Source: Saccharofermentans sp. (lineage in GTDB: Bacteria; Bacillota; Clostridia; Saccharofermentanales; Saccharofermentanaceae). Taken from it: a stretch of DNA of 46,954 nucleotides. Location of the stretch: positions 1 through 46,954 of the forward strand of contig JAILIB010000182.1 in NCBI GenBank assembly GCA_024695505.1, written 5' to 3'. The position numbers and the translations under genes are program-made. Below, in pieces: positions 34,692-45,664 of the stretch (its first letter is position 1; the number at the start of each line of letters is the position of its first letter). Below the pieces are notes generated by a model that was given only the letters and a program-made list of their open reading frames with translations, did not search any database and was not told the DNA's origin.

Positions 34692-36209
34692 ATGAGTAAT
34701 AAAATGAACAGCTTGTCTAATAAGCATTCCGGTAAAAAGACCGTAAATGAAAGAGCAAAACAGTATAAACTTTATGCCGTTGGTTCTGTGGTGATCCTTG
34801 GCGTTATTGTCCTTCTGGTCAACATCCTTTTTGACAACCTCCTTGGAAAGGCTCTCACATTCGATTTCACATTGGATAAGAGCAGCTCGATCTCAGCTGA
34901 GTCACAGAAGTTTATCGACAGTCTTCCTGAAGGCACGAGATTCCGTATTGTCGGCTTGTTTGAAAGACCGGAATCAGTTGTTAATACGAAATACCAGTAT
35001 ATTGCTCCGCTTCTTGATGACTACGCTAAAAAGTCAAAGGGAAAGATCACCGTCGAATATCAGGATCTTCAGGCTCATCCCGGTATCATTTCGGAACTTG
35101 ATCCCGCGGGTGCTTACGGACTTTCTAATCTGAAAGGCCAGTATGCCGTCTACTATAACGGAAAGCTGGATATAATCGATCCTATTAACTGCTATACGAT
35201 CGATACCGATTATCTTGAACAGTACAATGCGTATCTGGCGACCGGAAACAACACCGAATATACATTTACCAATTCCATGATTACTCTCATGAAAGGCTAC
35301 ACGTCAAAAGCTTACGTTCTGACGGGACTTAAAGAGGACGGATGCGAACAGCTTAAGAGGATGCTCGCTTCTTTGGGTGTTGAGACTGCGGAACTGGCTG
35401 TCGTTTCAGACTTCAAGATCCCCGATGACTGCAGCCTTATCATACTGAACGGTCCCGATACGGATATTACTGAAACTGCATATCTCGAATTGAAGAACTA
35501 CATCGCAAGAGGCGGAAACGTGATCGTGTCTGTCGAATATTCGAGCGAGAACGTCAATGAGCCATTTACGAATCTTAACCGGCTTTTAAACGATATGAAC
35601 ATCAACATCGAGCATTGCATGATCTCAGAGAACGATCCTAATTATCAGCTTAACGGACACATCAATAATTCTCTTGCTGATATCGGTCCTGTATTTGCCG
35701 GTCTGATCTCCGAAAAGAGATTAAACATCACTCTGTCGAGGCCTATAACATATTCTGTAAATCAGAGAGCAGACGTTATTACCTCACCCGTGCTACTTTC
35801 AAGTGCTTCGGCAACAAAGAGCGTTGCAGGCGAGAATAATGAAGCCAAGCAGATCGATTCAAATCCTGCTGTTCTGAATGCAGCAATGCACTCCTGTTAT
35901 GCGAACGGTGATAAAGGACAGCTCTTTGTTTTCGGAACTGTTAACTTTACTTCCGATGCATATTTCTCGGAATATACGATCACTGATAAGAATGCTGATT
36001 TTATAAGGGCCTGCGTAAGAAACATGCTTCCTGCTTCCGATGCTTATAATGTCAACATTCCTGTTAAGAAGATTGAAAACTACAGGCTGAACGACAATGA
36101 AGCCACCGCATCCGCGGCTACTGCGATCATGGTCGTCTTTATGATAGTTCTTCCTATCGCGCTCAGCTCCATGGCAGTTATCGTCTATAACAAGAGGAAA
36201 AACCTGTAA
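34692..36209 (+). CDS. GldG-like ABC-associated auxiliary protein (N-terminal TM, extracytoplasmic domain, C-terminal TM)
   Basis: Position after GldF-like permease; 'LDKSSSISAESQKFIDSL', 'IILNGPDTDITETAYLELKNYIARGGNVIVSVEYS', C-terminal TM then 'YNKRKNL'. Confidence 0.82.
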   Translation: MSNKMNSLSNKHSGKKTVNERAKQYKLYAVGSVVILGVIVLLVNILFDNLLGKALTFDFTLDKSSSISAESQKFIDSLPEGTRFRIVGLFERPESVVNTKYQYIAPLLDDYAKKSKGKITVEYQDLQAHPGIISELDPAGAYGLSNLKGQYAVYYNGKLDIIDPINCYTIDTDYLEQYNAYLATGNNTEYTFTNSMITLMKGYTSKAYVLTGLKEDGCEQLKRMLASLGVETAELAVVSDFKIPDDCSLIILNGPDTDITETAYLELKNYIARGGNVIVSVEYSSENVNEPFTNLNRLLNDMNINIEHCMISENDPNYQLNGHINNSLADIGPVFAGLISEKRLNITLSRPITYSVNQRADVITSPVLLSSASATKSVAGENNEAKQIDSNPAVLNAAMHSCYANGDKGQLFVFGTVNFTSDAYFSEYTITDKNADFIRACVRNMLPASDAYNVNIPVKKIENYRLNDNEATASAATAIMVVFMIVLPIALSSMAVIVYNKRKNL

Positions 36210-36210
36210 T

Positions 36211-37701
36211 ATGAAGACTGCAAAGAACCTTTTGATTCCTCTGGTCGTCATGATTCTCCTTGCAATAGGAGTCGTGGTGTTCTTTGCAATTGACAGGACC
36301 AGTTCTACACATGAAACTTCTACAAACAGTTCAGTAGATCTGCTCTATGTAAATCCTGTGGATGTGGCTTCTGTTGAAGTCCTTCATAAAGAGGGCGGAG
36401 TTAATGTAAAGGTAGACAAGAATTCTACAAACAGCGGCTCTTATGTATATGCTTACTCGGGAAGCGACAAGGGACCGGATGATTATTCCCAGTCTGCAAT
36501 GGAAGGGTTTTTGAATTCTTTGACGTCTTTTGTCGGATGCACTCATATCGCTGATAAAGCGAATCTTGCTGAATACGGACTTGACGATCCTTCTTTTAAG
36601 GTAACGATAAACAAAAAAGACGGTACTTCCAGCTCGATCCTGATCGGAAACCTGTCTCCTGACAAAAGCTGCTGTTATATATGTATCAGCGGTTCTTCGT
36701 CGGTTTATTACATTACTTCGACCAAGTACGATTATGCTTCCAAGGTCTCAAATGATTTTATTGATTCAAGCGTTATGAATCTGGATGTCTCAGAGCTTGA
36801 TACCGTCAGGTTTGTAAGGAAGGCCGATGCTGTCGATCTTACCGCTTCATGCATCTATGATGAACAGACCGGAGAAGCGGCGTTCAAGTTCACTAAGCCT
36901 TTTACTATTGAGTCTAGCCCTTATTTCGACCGCCTGATCGAGAAGCTCTGCAGACTTGAAGCGGAAGAATATGAAGACGCTGATCAGGCTAACATTACTA
37001 AATACGGGCTTTCTGATCCTGTTTACAGTATCGTTTTGACCATGAAGAGCGGAAAGACTTATACGATAAATTTGTCTTCGGCCGTTAAAGGATATCATTA
37101 CGGCAGGATCAACGGTGAAGGAAAGATCTTCAAAGTGTCTTCCGATAAACTTGAAACGATCGATTCACCTGTTCTTGTGCTTATCAGCAGTTATGTGTTC
37201 TATGATACATGTGATAACGTTCTTTCGATCGAGTGCTCAGGAAAGGGCAGGAAGTTCGTTATGAAGCTGGATGTGGCTAAAAATGATTCGATCTCGGACA
37301 ACGATTCCACTGTTGAGCTTGACGGGCGTAATGCGAAGGTGTTTAACAGCCAGGGCCGTTCTTATGCGGCAATGCTGTTCGAATCGATATTCTGTATCAA
37401 CATAGCAGGAGTCGAGGAGCTCTCGCCGTTTTCTTCTAATGCCGTTCCTGATACCACGATTACGGTCTTTAACAGGAATCATTCGTCTGTAGTCTATGAT
37501 TTTTACAAGCGTAATGACGTTACTTACTATGTCTATTGTAACGGCGTTTATACAAAGTTCTATGTCTTTGGCAGGGAACTGTACAATGACGGCGGAGAAA
37601 ATACCTATGAATACGGTATCTGGTCCGCTTATGATCTGCTTACGAAAGCGATCACCAACAGCATTAACGGAACATATGATATTCCTAAAAAGAGTGAATA
37701 A
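36211..37701 (+). CDS. DUF4340-type protein
   Basis: N-terminal TM; repeated 'YGLDDPSFKVTINKKDGTSSSILIGN' and 'YGLSDPVYSIVLTMKSGKTYTINL' motifs; operon context with GldG. Confidence 0.75.
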   Translation: MKTAKNLLIPLVVMILLAIGVVVFFAIDRTSSTHETSTNSSVDLLYVNPVDVASVEVLHKEGGVNVKVDKNSTNSGSYVYAYSGSDKGPDDYSQSAMEGFLNSLTSFVGCTHIADKANLAEYGLDDPSFKVTINKKDGTSSSILIGNLSPDKSCCYICISGSSSVYYITSTKYDYASKVSNDFIDSSVMNLDVSELDTVRFVRKADAVDLTASCIYDEQTGEAAFKFTKPFTIESSPYFDRLIEKLCRLEAEEYEDADQANITKYGLSDPVYSIVLTMKSGKTYTINLSSAVKGYHYGRINGEGKIFKVSSDKLETIDSPVLVLISSYVFYDTCDNVLSIECSGKGRKFVMKLDVAKNDSISDNDSTVELDGRNAKVFNSQGRSYAAMLFESIFCINIAGVEELSPFSSNAVPDTTITVFNRNHSSVVYDFYKRNDVTYYVYCNGVYTKFYVFGRELYNDGGENTYEYGIWSAYDLLTKAITNSINGTYDIPKKSE

Positions 37702-37713
37702 GGCAAAAGCATA

Positions 37714-38877
37714 ATGACGACGAACAAAGCAACGAATAAAAAGAAAGCGAAGAGCAGCAATCCGTTCAGAGGGTTAACGATAGCGGTTACGGTATTCACG
37801 GTACTGCTCATATTAAGTATCGTTCTTATCTTTATCGTATCCAGGAAGATAAATTCGATGGAGGGTGCTGATACGCAGATCAAGCTGGCCGCTCAGGGAG
37901 GTTTTAGCTGCGAGTATTCCGAAGCGCAGAAGCTCTATCCTTACGGCGAGGGTGTCGTGAAGGTAACAAATGAGCGTATTGCATATCTCACGCTTTCCGG
38001 AACCGAGATCTACAACGTCGCGGTCTCATACACAAATCCTCAGTGTTATATCTACGGTGACTACGTTGCTGTATTCGATCTCAATGGCTATTCGTTTACG
38101 CTGATGACGCGTGACAAGCCGCTTTACACGACTCCTACAAAGAATCAGATAAAGTCACTTGCGATATCCAAAAAGGGTTATGTTGCACTTATCACAGGAA
38201 GTGACGAATCCAACGGCGACGTGATCCTTTACGATGAACAGGGTAAGGGACAGTACCAGTGGTCTTCCTACAATTCAGGATTCCCTGTCTGCTGCTGCTT
38301 TGACGGAGATTCCGAGAAACTCGCAGTCTCGACGGTAAACACCAGCGGTGCTGTCATAGTTCCTTATGTCAGAGTCTTCTCCATAAGCAAGAGCACCAGC
38401 GGAAGCCTTGAAATGGCTGACAGCGCAATGTACAACGTCGACGGCAACGTTATGTTCATGTCGATGTTCTACAGCGGAGAGCACCTTTACTGCTTTACCG
38501 GAAACTCGATGTATGAAGTAAAGGAAGGAAAGCTTGTTCAGGACAATTATGATTTCTCGGCAATCGGATATATTAAGCTCGTTGACGGAAAGCTTTTCAT
38601 CACTTATTCCGAAGGCGTAAGTCAGCTTAACAAGCTTGCGATCCTGAACGGCTCGGAGAATGTCATATACAATTCTGACGTCGGTTCAAAGATCAACGCC
38701 GTTGCTTATTCGGGAAAGCTTTATGCGATTAGTGTTGACAGGCGCATCTTCGTTTACGATTCCTCCGGCACGTTGCTTAACGACTTCGCTGTCGATGAAG
38801 ACGTCATCAGGCTGAATTTCCTTGCAGGCAACAAGCTCTGCGTTGTATCGGCAAGCGGCGTTCACACGATCAGTTAA
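37714..38877 (+). CDS. membrane-anchored beta-propeller-like protein (DUF5711-like)
   Basis: N-terminal TM followed by repeated strand-rich segments ('KSLAISKKGYVALITGSDE', 'KLAVSTVNTSGA'). Confidence 0.6.
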   Translation: MTTNKATNKKKAKSSNPFRGLTIAVTVFTVLLILSIVLIFIVSRKINSMEGADTQIKLAAQGGFSCEYSEAQKLYPYGEGVVKVTNERIAYLTLSGTEIYNVAVSYTNPQCYIYGDYVAVFDLNGYSFTLMTRDKPLYTTPTKNQIKSLAISKKGYVALITGSDESNGDVILYDEQGKGQYQWSSYNSGFPVCCCFDGDSEKLAVSTVNTSGAVIVPYVRVFSISKSTSGSLEMADSAMYNVDGNVMFMSMFYSGEHLYCFTGNSMYEVKEGKLVQDNYDFSAIGYIKLVDGKLFITYSEGVSQLNKLAILNGSENVIYNSDVGSKINAVAYSGKLYAISVDRRIFVYDSSGTLLNDFAVDEDVIRLNFLAGNKLCVVSASGVHTIS

Positions 38878-38887
38878 GGAGCCTTTT

Positions 38888-39547
38888 ATGGAGACCGAGG
38901 TCAAACTGGCATTTAAGGACGAGAAGTGTCTGTTTTCGGCAGTTTCAACCGATTGGTTCAAAAGCCGTTGCCAAAACCCGGATAACCGTCCCGTTACGCT
39001 CGAAAACTTTTATCTGGATACTTCTGACGGTATTCTTGCTTCGAGAGGCGTCAGCTTTAGAAAGAGGCATTATAAAGCAGCCGATACCGACTTCTTTGAA
39101 TTTACAACCAAATACAGGGGTGAGGTCAAAGAAGGCGTACACAATCACTTTGAATGGAATCTTAAGAGTACAGACGGCGTGCTTGATATTGAGGCATTCA
39201 AGCAGAATGCCGAAGGAGACAGCCTAAGCCTTCTTGATGATATCCTTAAAGGCATAAAGTCTGATGATCTGGTTGTCTTGTGTTCCAATACATTTGACCG
39301 GACTTATTACGATTTCAGGTATGAAGGAAGCATAATGGAAGCCTGCGTTGACTATGGCGCGATAAAGGATCCTGAAGGGAAGACCTGCGACATCATCTGC
39401 GAGCTCGAGCTTGAGCTTAAAGACGGCACGGCCCAAGACCTTGAAAGCGCGAAAGAAGCGATAGTTGCTGAATTCGGCGGAATTCCATTTAATGAAACGA
39501 AGCTTGCCAGGACCCTTAAGGCTTGCCGTAGCGGAGGTGCTTCATGA
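38888..39547 (+). CDS. CYTH-domain protein (triphosphate tunnel metalloenzyme / VTC-like)
   Basis: Starts 'METEVKLAFKD' (ExExK-type); 'TLENFYLDTSDGILASRGVSFRKRHYK', 'ICELELELKDG'. ATG 38888 preferred over 38822. Confidence 0.8.
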   Translation: METEVKLAFKDEKCLFSAVSTDWFKSRCQNPDNRPVTLENFYLDTSDGILASRGVSFRKRHYKAADTDFFEFTTKYRGEVKEGVHNHFEWNLKSTDGVLDIEAFKQNAEGDSLSLLDDILKGIKSDDLVVLCSNTFDRTYYDFRYEGSIMEACVDYGAIKDPEGKTCDIICELELELKDGTAQDLESAKEAIVAEFGGIPFNETKLARTLKACRSGGAS

Positions 39548-40806
39548 GCAGCGTTGTTTACGACTGTATCATTTTGGGCGGCGGTGCTTCAGGACTTTTT
39601 GCCGCCTCAATGCTTACAAATATAACTTCCGGCAAAGCCAATATCCTCATCATCGACGGTAACGACAGATGCGGTAAAAAGCTCGCAATGACCGGCAGCG
39701 GAAGGTGCAACCTCACCAACCGTAATGTTTCAGCTGACAAGTACAACACGGATTGTACTGAAAGACTGGAAAGATGCCTTTCGGCATTCGGATATTCCGA
39801 TGCAGTTAATTTTTTTGAGAACGTTCTCGGAATAGAGACCGTTTGTGATGACGGACTTTTTTATCCGGCTACTTACAGAGCCGCCACGGTCATTGATTCT
39901 TTCAGGTTTTACTTAGAGGATAATAACTGCGTCATGAAGTTCGGAGTAAAGTGCGAGACGGTTTCATTTAAAAACGGCTTTTATGAGGCTTATCTCAAGG
40001 ACGGCTCGGTTTATAAGTCTAAATACTTTATCTGCGCTACGGGCGGTCATACATATCCTTCGACAGGTTCAACCGGTTCTGTAAACTCGGTATTGAAGGA
40101 GTTCATAAGAAGGGATGACTTAGTACCTTTTAAGCCCGCGCTGACATCTCTTACGAGCAAAATGCCCGGGATAAAGGCTCTTGCAGGGATCAGATGCAGG
40201 GGAAAGGTGTCCGTTTCCCCTGACGGAACGAATGCCGCCGGTTCATCCGAAGGGGAGATAATATTCAGTAAAGACGGCGGGATTTCCGGTATCTGCGTAA
40301 TGGACGTTTCTGGCAAAGCCGTGGAAATGCTGGATAAAGGACAAAAGCCCGTTGCTGTTTTGAATCTCCTTGGCAAGGGTTTTGATGAGACATATATGCT
40401 CTTGGAAGACAGAAAAACTAAATTCGGCCAAAGAAGCATATCTTCTGCTCTGACAGGGATCTTCCCGAGGGTCTTGTGCGAATTCATATGCAGGACTTCT
40501 AATATCGATCCTGCCGGTACGATAAAAGATCTTAGCGATGATGAAATTAAAGATCTGTGCGGAGCGATCTGCAATCTGAAGATCCCCGTTGACGGATTCG
40601 GCGGAACAGACAAGGCTCAGGTGTCTTCGGGCGGCATCAAGCTTATATCAGTCAACGAACACATGCAGTACGGTTCTTTTGACGGCCTTTTCATTATCGG
40701 TGAGGCTTTGAACGTTGACGGAAGATGCGGCGGCTTTAATCTCCAGTGGGCCTGGTCTTCAGCCGCGGCCGCAGCAAAAGAGGTTGGTTCAAGATGTTTG
40801 AGTTAG
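39544..40806 (+). CDS. HI0933/YhiN-family flavoprotein (NAD(P)/FAD-dependent oxidoreductase)
   Basis: 'YDCIILGGGASGLFAASMLT', 'RCGKKLAMTGSGRCNLTNRN', 'YFICATGGHTYPSTGSTG', 'GEALNVDGRCGGFNLQWAWSS'. Confidence 0.9.
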   Translation: MSSVVYDCIILGGGASGLFAASMLTNITSGKANILIIDGNDRCGKKLAMTGSGRCNLTNRNVSADKYNTDCTERLERCLSAFGYSDAVNFFENVLGIETVCDDGLFYPATYRAATVIDSFRFYLEDNNCVMKFGVKCETVSFKNGFYEAYLKDGSVYKSKYFICATGGHTYPSTGSTGSVNSVLKEFIRRDDLVPFKPALTSLTSKMPGIKALAGIRCRGKVSVSPDGTNAAGSSEGEIIFSKDGGISGICVMDVSGKAVEMLDKGQKPVAVLNLLGKGFDETYMLLEDRKTKFGQRSISSALTGIFPRVLCEFICRTSNIDPAGTIKDLSDDEIKDLCGAICNLKIPVDGFGGTDKAQVSSGGIKLISVNEHMQYGSFDGLFIIGEALNVDGRCGGFNLQWAWSSAAAAAKEVGSRCLS

Positions 40807-42425
40807 GCTTTGAACCGTCAAGGGGCGGGAAGTCCGTTCCTGATTCAGTAAGGATAATCCAGGCGGGCCTTAAGTCTTCGGATAAAAAGCTCGTCAAAGC
40901 CTGCAAGGCATGTGCCAACGGCGATATAAGGCTTGTAATAGACAAGCGTTTCATCGACGCGCGAAGAAACAAGGTAAAGATAATCTACAGGTTTGATTTC
41001 GCTGATGAAGAGACGGTCTCCAAAAAGCAGGAAGAACTGATGGAGCTTGCTTTCCCGCATAAAGAACATTTCAGTGTTCACGTAGGAGAATATATGAGGC
41101 CCGTTGTTGTCGGATCAGGCCCGGCCGGACTATTTGCCGCGCTGATACTAGCCAGATACGGCTTAAGGCCGATTGTTATCGAGCGCGGTCCCGAGATGAA
41201 GCAGAGGATCGAAGACTGCGAGAACTACATGAACGGAACAGCGCGCCTTAAGCCTGATTCAAACATCCAGTTCGGCGAAGGCGGCGCAGGTACTTTTTCG
41301 GACGGAAAGCTCTATTCCGGCGTCAGTTCCGGTCTGAAGGCTTTTGTCTATAAGATGCTCGTTTCTCACGGGGCTCCAAGTGACATTCTCTACGATGCTC
41401 ATCCTCACGTCGGTACCGACAGGATCAGGGACATTGTAGTTAACGTTAGAAAAGACATAATCTCATTGGGCGGAGAATTCCTTTTCAATACTCTTTTCCA
41501 GGGATACCGCACTGATAAGAACGGGCTTTCATCCATAACTGTTCAGGATAAGAACGGTTCCCGTGAGATAAAGTGCAAAGGACTCATCCTTGCTATAGGA
41601 CACGCGGGAAGGGATACTTTCAGGGCTCTTGAAAGACTTGGCATCGCTATGGAATCCAAGCCTTTCTCTGTCGGAGTCAGGATCGAGCATTTGAGGAAAG
41701 ACATAGATGTTGCCCAATATGGTATGGATACGGATGAATCCCCCGATCTGATGGCGGCAAACTACAAGCTCGCATGCGAAACAAAGACGGGCAGGCGCCT
41801 GTACACATTCTGCATGTGCCCGGGCGGAACCGTTGTGCCTTCGCAGACAAATGACGGAACCGTATGCACCAACGGGATGAGTGTCAGATCCAGAGACGGT
41901 GACAACTCTAATAGCGCGATCCTCGTACCTGTTGACAGTTCTGATTACGGAACCGGAACGCTGGACGGCATGATCTATCAGGAAAAGCTTGAGAAACTTG
42001 CATTTAAGGCAGGCGGTTGTGACGGACATGCACCTGCTGCAAGATACGGTGACCTCGTTAATGGTGAGGTAACGGGCAAATTCGGTAAGGTTAAACCTTC
42101 TTACAGGCCCGGTGTAAGGCCGGCTGATTTCAGGGAGATCTTCCCGGATTACGTATTGGATACTCTTATAGACGGCGTTTCTGAGATGGGAAGGAAGATA
42201 AAAGGCTTTGATTCGGAAGACGCAGTGCTCACCGCTGTTGAGACAAGAAGTTCTTCTCCGGTAAGGATCTTAAGAGACCGTGAGTCTTATCAGAGCATCA
42301 ATGTTCCCGGAATCTTCCCCTGCGGTGAGGGCGCAGGATATGCGGGCGGCATAATGTCGTCAGCAATCGATGGAATAAATTGCGCAAATGCGCTGTCCTC
42401 GGCTTTAATAAACGGCGGCAAGTGA
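40794..42425 (+). CDS. FAD-dependent oxidoreductase (uncharacterised FAD-dehydrogenase family)
   Basis: 'RPVVVGSGPAGLFAALILARYGLRPIVIERG', 'FGEGGAGTFSDGKLYSGV', 'GEGAGYAGGIMSSAIDGI'. Confidence 0.9.
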   Translation: MFELGFEPSRGGKSVPDSVRIIQAGLKSSDKKLVKACKACANGDIRLVIDKRFIDARRNKVKIIYRFDFADEETVSKKQEELMELAFPHKEHFSVHVGEYMRPVVVGSGPAGLFAALILARYGLRPIVIERGPEMKQRIEDCENYMNGTARLKPDSNIQFGEGGAGTFSDGKLYSGVSSGLKAFVYKMLVSHGAPSDILYDAHPHVGTDRIRDIVVNVRKDIISLGGEFLFNTLFQGYRTDKNGLSSITVQDKNGSREIKCKGLILAIGHAGRDTFRALERLGIAMESKPFSVGVRIEHLRKDIDVAQYGMDTDESPDLMAANYKLACETKTGRRLYTFCMCPGGTVVPSQTNDGTVCTNGMSVRSRDGDNSNSAILVPVDSSDYGTGTLDGMIYQEKLEKLAFKAGGCDGHAPAARYGDLVNGEVTGKFGKVKPSYRPGVRPADFREIFPDYVLDTLIDGVSEMGRKIKGFDSEDAVLTAVETRSSSPVRILRDRESYQSINVPGIFPCGEGAGYAGGIMSSAIDGINCANALSSALINGGK

Positions 42426-42470
42426 TTATAATTTCCATAGTGAAACAATAGTTCCCGGAGGACATTCAAT

Positions 42471-42755
42471 ATGGAAAACGAAAAGAATACTGCAGTCGTA
42501 ACCGTTCTCGGTAAGGACAGGGTAGGCATAATCGCAGGCATTTCAACTCTGCTTGCCGAATACGGGATCAACATCAAGGACATTTCACAGACGATCCTGG
42601 ATGACATCTTTACGATGGTCATGATGGTCGACTTAAAAGACCTCCAGATCGAAAACTCCGATATTTCCGACAAGTTAAAGGCTCTTGGCGACGATCTGGG
42701 CGTTCAGATAACGATCCAGCACACAGGCCTTTTTAACGCTATGCATAAAATCTGA
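42471..42755 (+). CDS. ACT domain protein (UPF0237 type)
   Basis: 'AVVTVLGKDRVGIIAGISTLLAEYGINIKDISQTILDDIFTMVMMVDL'. Confidence 0.92.
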   Translation: MENEKNTAVVTVLGKDRVGIIAGISTLLAEYGINIKDISQTILDDIFTMVMMVDLKDLQIENSDISDKLKALGDDLGVQITIQHTGLFNAMHKI

Positions 42756-42772
42756 TTTAGAGAGTATTTCTT

Positions 42773-44131
42773 ATGATCAACGAATACGAGATTATTGAAA
42801 CGATGCAGATGTTCAACAAAGAGCATCTGGACATAAGGACCATAACGATGGGAATATCCCTCATGGACTGTGCCGCTTCCACTGTTGAGGAGTCATGCAA
42901 CAAGATCTACGATAAGATCTGCCGCTATGCGGGAAACCTTGTTGCAACGGGCGAACAGATAAGCAAGAAGTACGGTATCCCGATAATCCATAAAAGGATC
43001 TCCGTAACTCCGATAGCGATCGTTGCAGCAGCATGCGGAGCAAAGGACTACACGCCTTTTGCAAAGACGCTGGACAGGGCTGCAAAGACATGCGGAGTCA
43101 ACTTTGTCGGCGGCTTTTCGGCTCTCGTTCAAAAGGGGTATACGGAATCAGACAAGATCCTTATAAATTCCATACCTGAAGCGCTTTCAACTACTGAATT
43201 CGTTTGCTCGAGCATCAACCTTGCTTCGACAAGGACTGGTATCAACATGGATGCCGTGCGTGACATGGGCGTGATAATCAAGAGAACGGCTGAAGCAAGC
43301 GCTGACAGGAGCGCTATAGGCTGTGCCAAGCTGGTTGTTTTTGCAAATGCTCCTGAGGACAACCCGTTCATGGCAGGTGCTTTCTTAGGTCCCGGAGAGC
43401 CTGAGTGCGTTATAAACGTCGGTATTTCCGGTCCCGGTGTCGTAAAGCATGCTCTTGAAGGCGTGAAGGGAAGAGACCTGGGCGTTGTCGCAGAAACTAT
43501 TAAGAAAGCCGCTTTCAAGATCACCAGGGTAGGTGAGCTCGTCGCAAGGGAAGCTTCCGAGCGTTTGGGCGTGCCTTTCGGCATTATCGACCTTTCACTT
43601 GCTCCTACGCCTGCAGTCGGCGACTCTGTTGCAAGGCTTCTCGAGGAATTTGGTCTTGAGACCTGCGGTACATGGGGAACGACTGCAGCTCTGGCTATGC
43701 TCAATGATGCGGTAAAGAAGGGCGGTATCATGGCATCTTCTTATGTCGGCGGTCTTTCCGGCGCCTTTATCCCCGTTTCAGAGGACGAGGGCATGATCGC
43801 TGCCGCAAGAAGCGGTGAATTAAAGCTTGAAAAGCTAGAAGCAATGACATGCGTATGCTCCGTCGGCCTTGACATGATCGCTGTTCCCGGAGATACAACG
43901 GCAGAGACCATTTCCGGCATTATCGCTGATGAGATGGCTCTTGGTACGTTTAATAACAAGACGACGGCAGTAAGGCTCATTCCCGTTCCCGGAAAGGGTG
44001 TAGGCGACAGCGTTGAATTCGGCGGACTTCTGGGTACTGCGCCCATCATGCCTGTTACCAAGACTTCCTGTGCTGATTTCATCCACAGGGGCGGCAGGAT
44101 ACCTGCGCCGATCCACTCAATGCGTAACTGA
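42773..44131 (+). CDS. UPF0210/DUF711 (PFL-like) family protein
   Basis: '[13 protein letters not shown]', '[16 protein letters not shown]', '[24 protein letters not shown]'; adjacent to the ACT protein as in many genomes. Confidence 0.9.
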   Translation: MINEYEIIETMQMFNKEHLDIRTITMGISLMDCAASTVEESCNKIYDKICRYAGNLVATGEQISKKYGIPIIHKRISVTPIAIVAAACGAKDYTPFAKTLDRAAKTCGVNFVGGFSALVQKGYTESDKILINSIPEALSTTEFVCSSINLASTRTGINMDAVRDMGVIIKRTAEASADRSAIGCAKLVVFANAPEDNPFMAGAFLGPGEPECVINVGISGPGVVKHALEGVKGRDLGVVAETIKKAAFKITRVGELVAREASERLGVPFGIIDLSLAPTPAVGDSVARLLEEFGLETCGTWGTTAALAMLNDAVKKGGIMASSYVGGLSGAFIPVSEDEGMIAAARSGELKLEKLEAMTCVCSVGLDMIAVPGDTTAETISGIIADEMALGTFNNKTTAVRLIPVPGKGVGDSVEFGGLLGTAPIMPVTKTSCADFIHRGGRIPAPIHSMRN

Positions 44132-44241
44132 TCCTGTGCGTTAAAAGATTAGAAACATTTTGATTAAAGTATCTTAATACTGCTTGATTAGAATAGTCAT
44201 TAGGAAAGTAACTCCAAGTGATAACCACTTTTTCTCTTTCC

Positions 44242-44279
44242 GAGCCTCCCGGCATAATTCAGCCGGGAGGTTCATTATT
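44242..44279 (+). terminator. putative intrinsic terminator
   Basis: GAGCCTCCCGGC-ATAATTCA-GCCGGGAGGTTC hairpin; weak T-tract. Confidence 0.6.
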
Positions 44280-44314
44280 TGACCGGACAGGAGGGTAGTG
44301 TTAACATACTCGCC

Positions 44315-45625
44315 ATGTGGTACGAAGAATCAGTTTTTTATCAGATCTATCCCTTAGGCTTCTGCGGAGCGCCTTTTGAAAACGACGGCATTCCCGCATC
44401 CAGGATCCTTAAAGTCCTTGACTGGATCCCTCATATGAAAAAGCTCGGGATCAATGCGATCTATTTCTCACCCGTCTTTGAATCTGACACTCACGGCTAT
44501 AACACCCGTGACTACGGAATTATCGATACAAGGCTCGGTACGAACGATGATTTCAAGAAAGTTGTCGATGCTCTTCATAAAGAAGGCATAAAGGTCGTCT
44601 TGGACGGCGTTTTCAACCATGTAGGCAGAGGTTTCTGGGCATTCAAGGACGTTCAGGAGCATAAATGGGATTCCGCCTATAAAGACTGGTTCCATCTCTC
44701 GTTTGACGGAAACTCCAATTACAACGACGGATTCTGGTATGAGGGCTGGGAAGGCAACTATGATCTCGTTAAGCTCAACCTTAGAAATCCCGCCGTTATC
44801 GACCATCTGCTTGATAAAGTCGGCTACTGGATCGATTTCTTTGACATAGACGGATTGCGCCTTGACGTTGCATATTGCCTTGATAGGGACTTTTTGGGCA
44901 GGCTCAGACAGTTCACAGATTCAAAGAAGCAGGATTTCTTCCTTTTGGGCGAGGTCCTTCACGGTGAATACGGCAGGATGTTAAATGAGATGCACATCCA
45001 TTCGCTTACGAATTACCAGTGCTATAAGGGAATACATTCGGCTTTCAATTCCTGCAACATGTTCGAGATAGTTCATTCTCTTTTGAGACTGTTCGGACCT
45101 GAGGACTGGACCGTCGCAAGGGGATCCCATCTGCTGTCTTTTGCCGACAATCACGATGTCACCAGGATCGCTTCGATAATCAATAACCCGAATAAGCTCC
45201 CGCTTGTATATACGATGGTCTTCACCATGCCGGGCATTCCCTGTGTCTATTACGGCTCCGAATGGGGAGCAAAGGCCCGTAAGGAGGAGGGGGACCCCGC
45301 TCTGCGTGCCTGCTTTGATGAACCGTCATGGAATGAGCTCACAGACCATATTGCAAGGCTCGCTGAAGCCAAGAAGAACTGCCGTGCGCTTAATTACGGA
45401 GGCATGAGATCCGTTGTTCTCACCAATATGCAGTGCATTTTTGAGAGAAACTGCGGTGACCAGCGTGTTATGGTAGCCATTAATATGGATTCTAACCCTT
45501 ATACAGCGCACTTTGACGCGGGATGCGGCCAGGCAAAAGAACTCCTGACCGGAAAGACCCATGATTTCGGCGGAGGCTCTGTTTTGGCGCCATATTCATC
45601 TGAAATATGGTTAATGGAACGTTAG
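44315..45625 (+). CDS. alpha-amylase family (GH13) glycosidase
   Basis: 'FYQIYPLGFCG', 'VVLDGVFNHVGR', 'DIDGLRLDVAY', 'LLGEVLHG', 'SFADNHDVTRI'. Confidence 0.92.
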   Translation: MWYEESVFYQIYPLGFCGAPFENDGIPASRILKVLDWIPHMKKLGINAIYFSPVFESDTHGYNTRDYGIIDTRLGTNDDFKKVVDALHKEGIKVVLDGVFNHVGRGFWAFKDVQEHKWDSAYKDWFHLSFDGNSNYNDGFWYEGWEGNYDLVKLNLRNPAVIDHLLDKVGYWIDFFDIDGLRLDVAYCLDRDFLGRLRQFTDSKKQDFFLLGEVLHGEYGRMLNEMHIHSLTNYQCYKGIHSAFNSCNMFEIVHSLLRLFGPEDWTVARGSHLLSFADNHDVTRIASIINNPNKLPLVYTMVFTMPGIPCVYYGSEWGAKARKEEGDPALRACFDEPSWNELTDHIARLAEAKKNCRALNYGGMRSVVLTNMQCIFERNCGDQRVMVAINMDSNPYTAHFDAGCGQAKELLTGKTHDFGGGSVLAPYSSEIWLMER

Positions 45626-45664
45626 ATTTGGTGAATATGCCAAAAAATGTCAAACGTGAATATG

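Noticed and set aside
43129-43731. 200-aa minus-strand ORF inside the UPF0210 gene
   Set aside because: Antisense shadow ORF; the plus-strand gene is clearly the real one.
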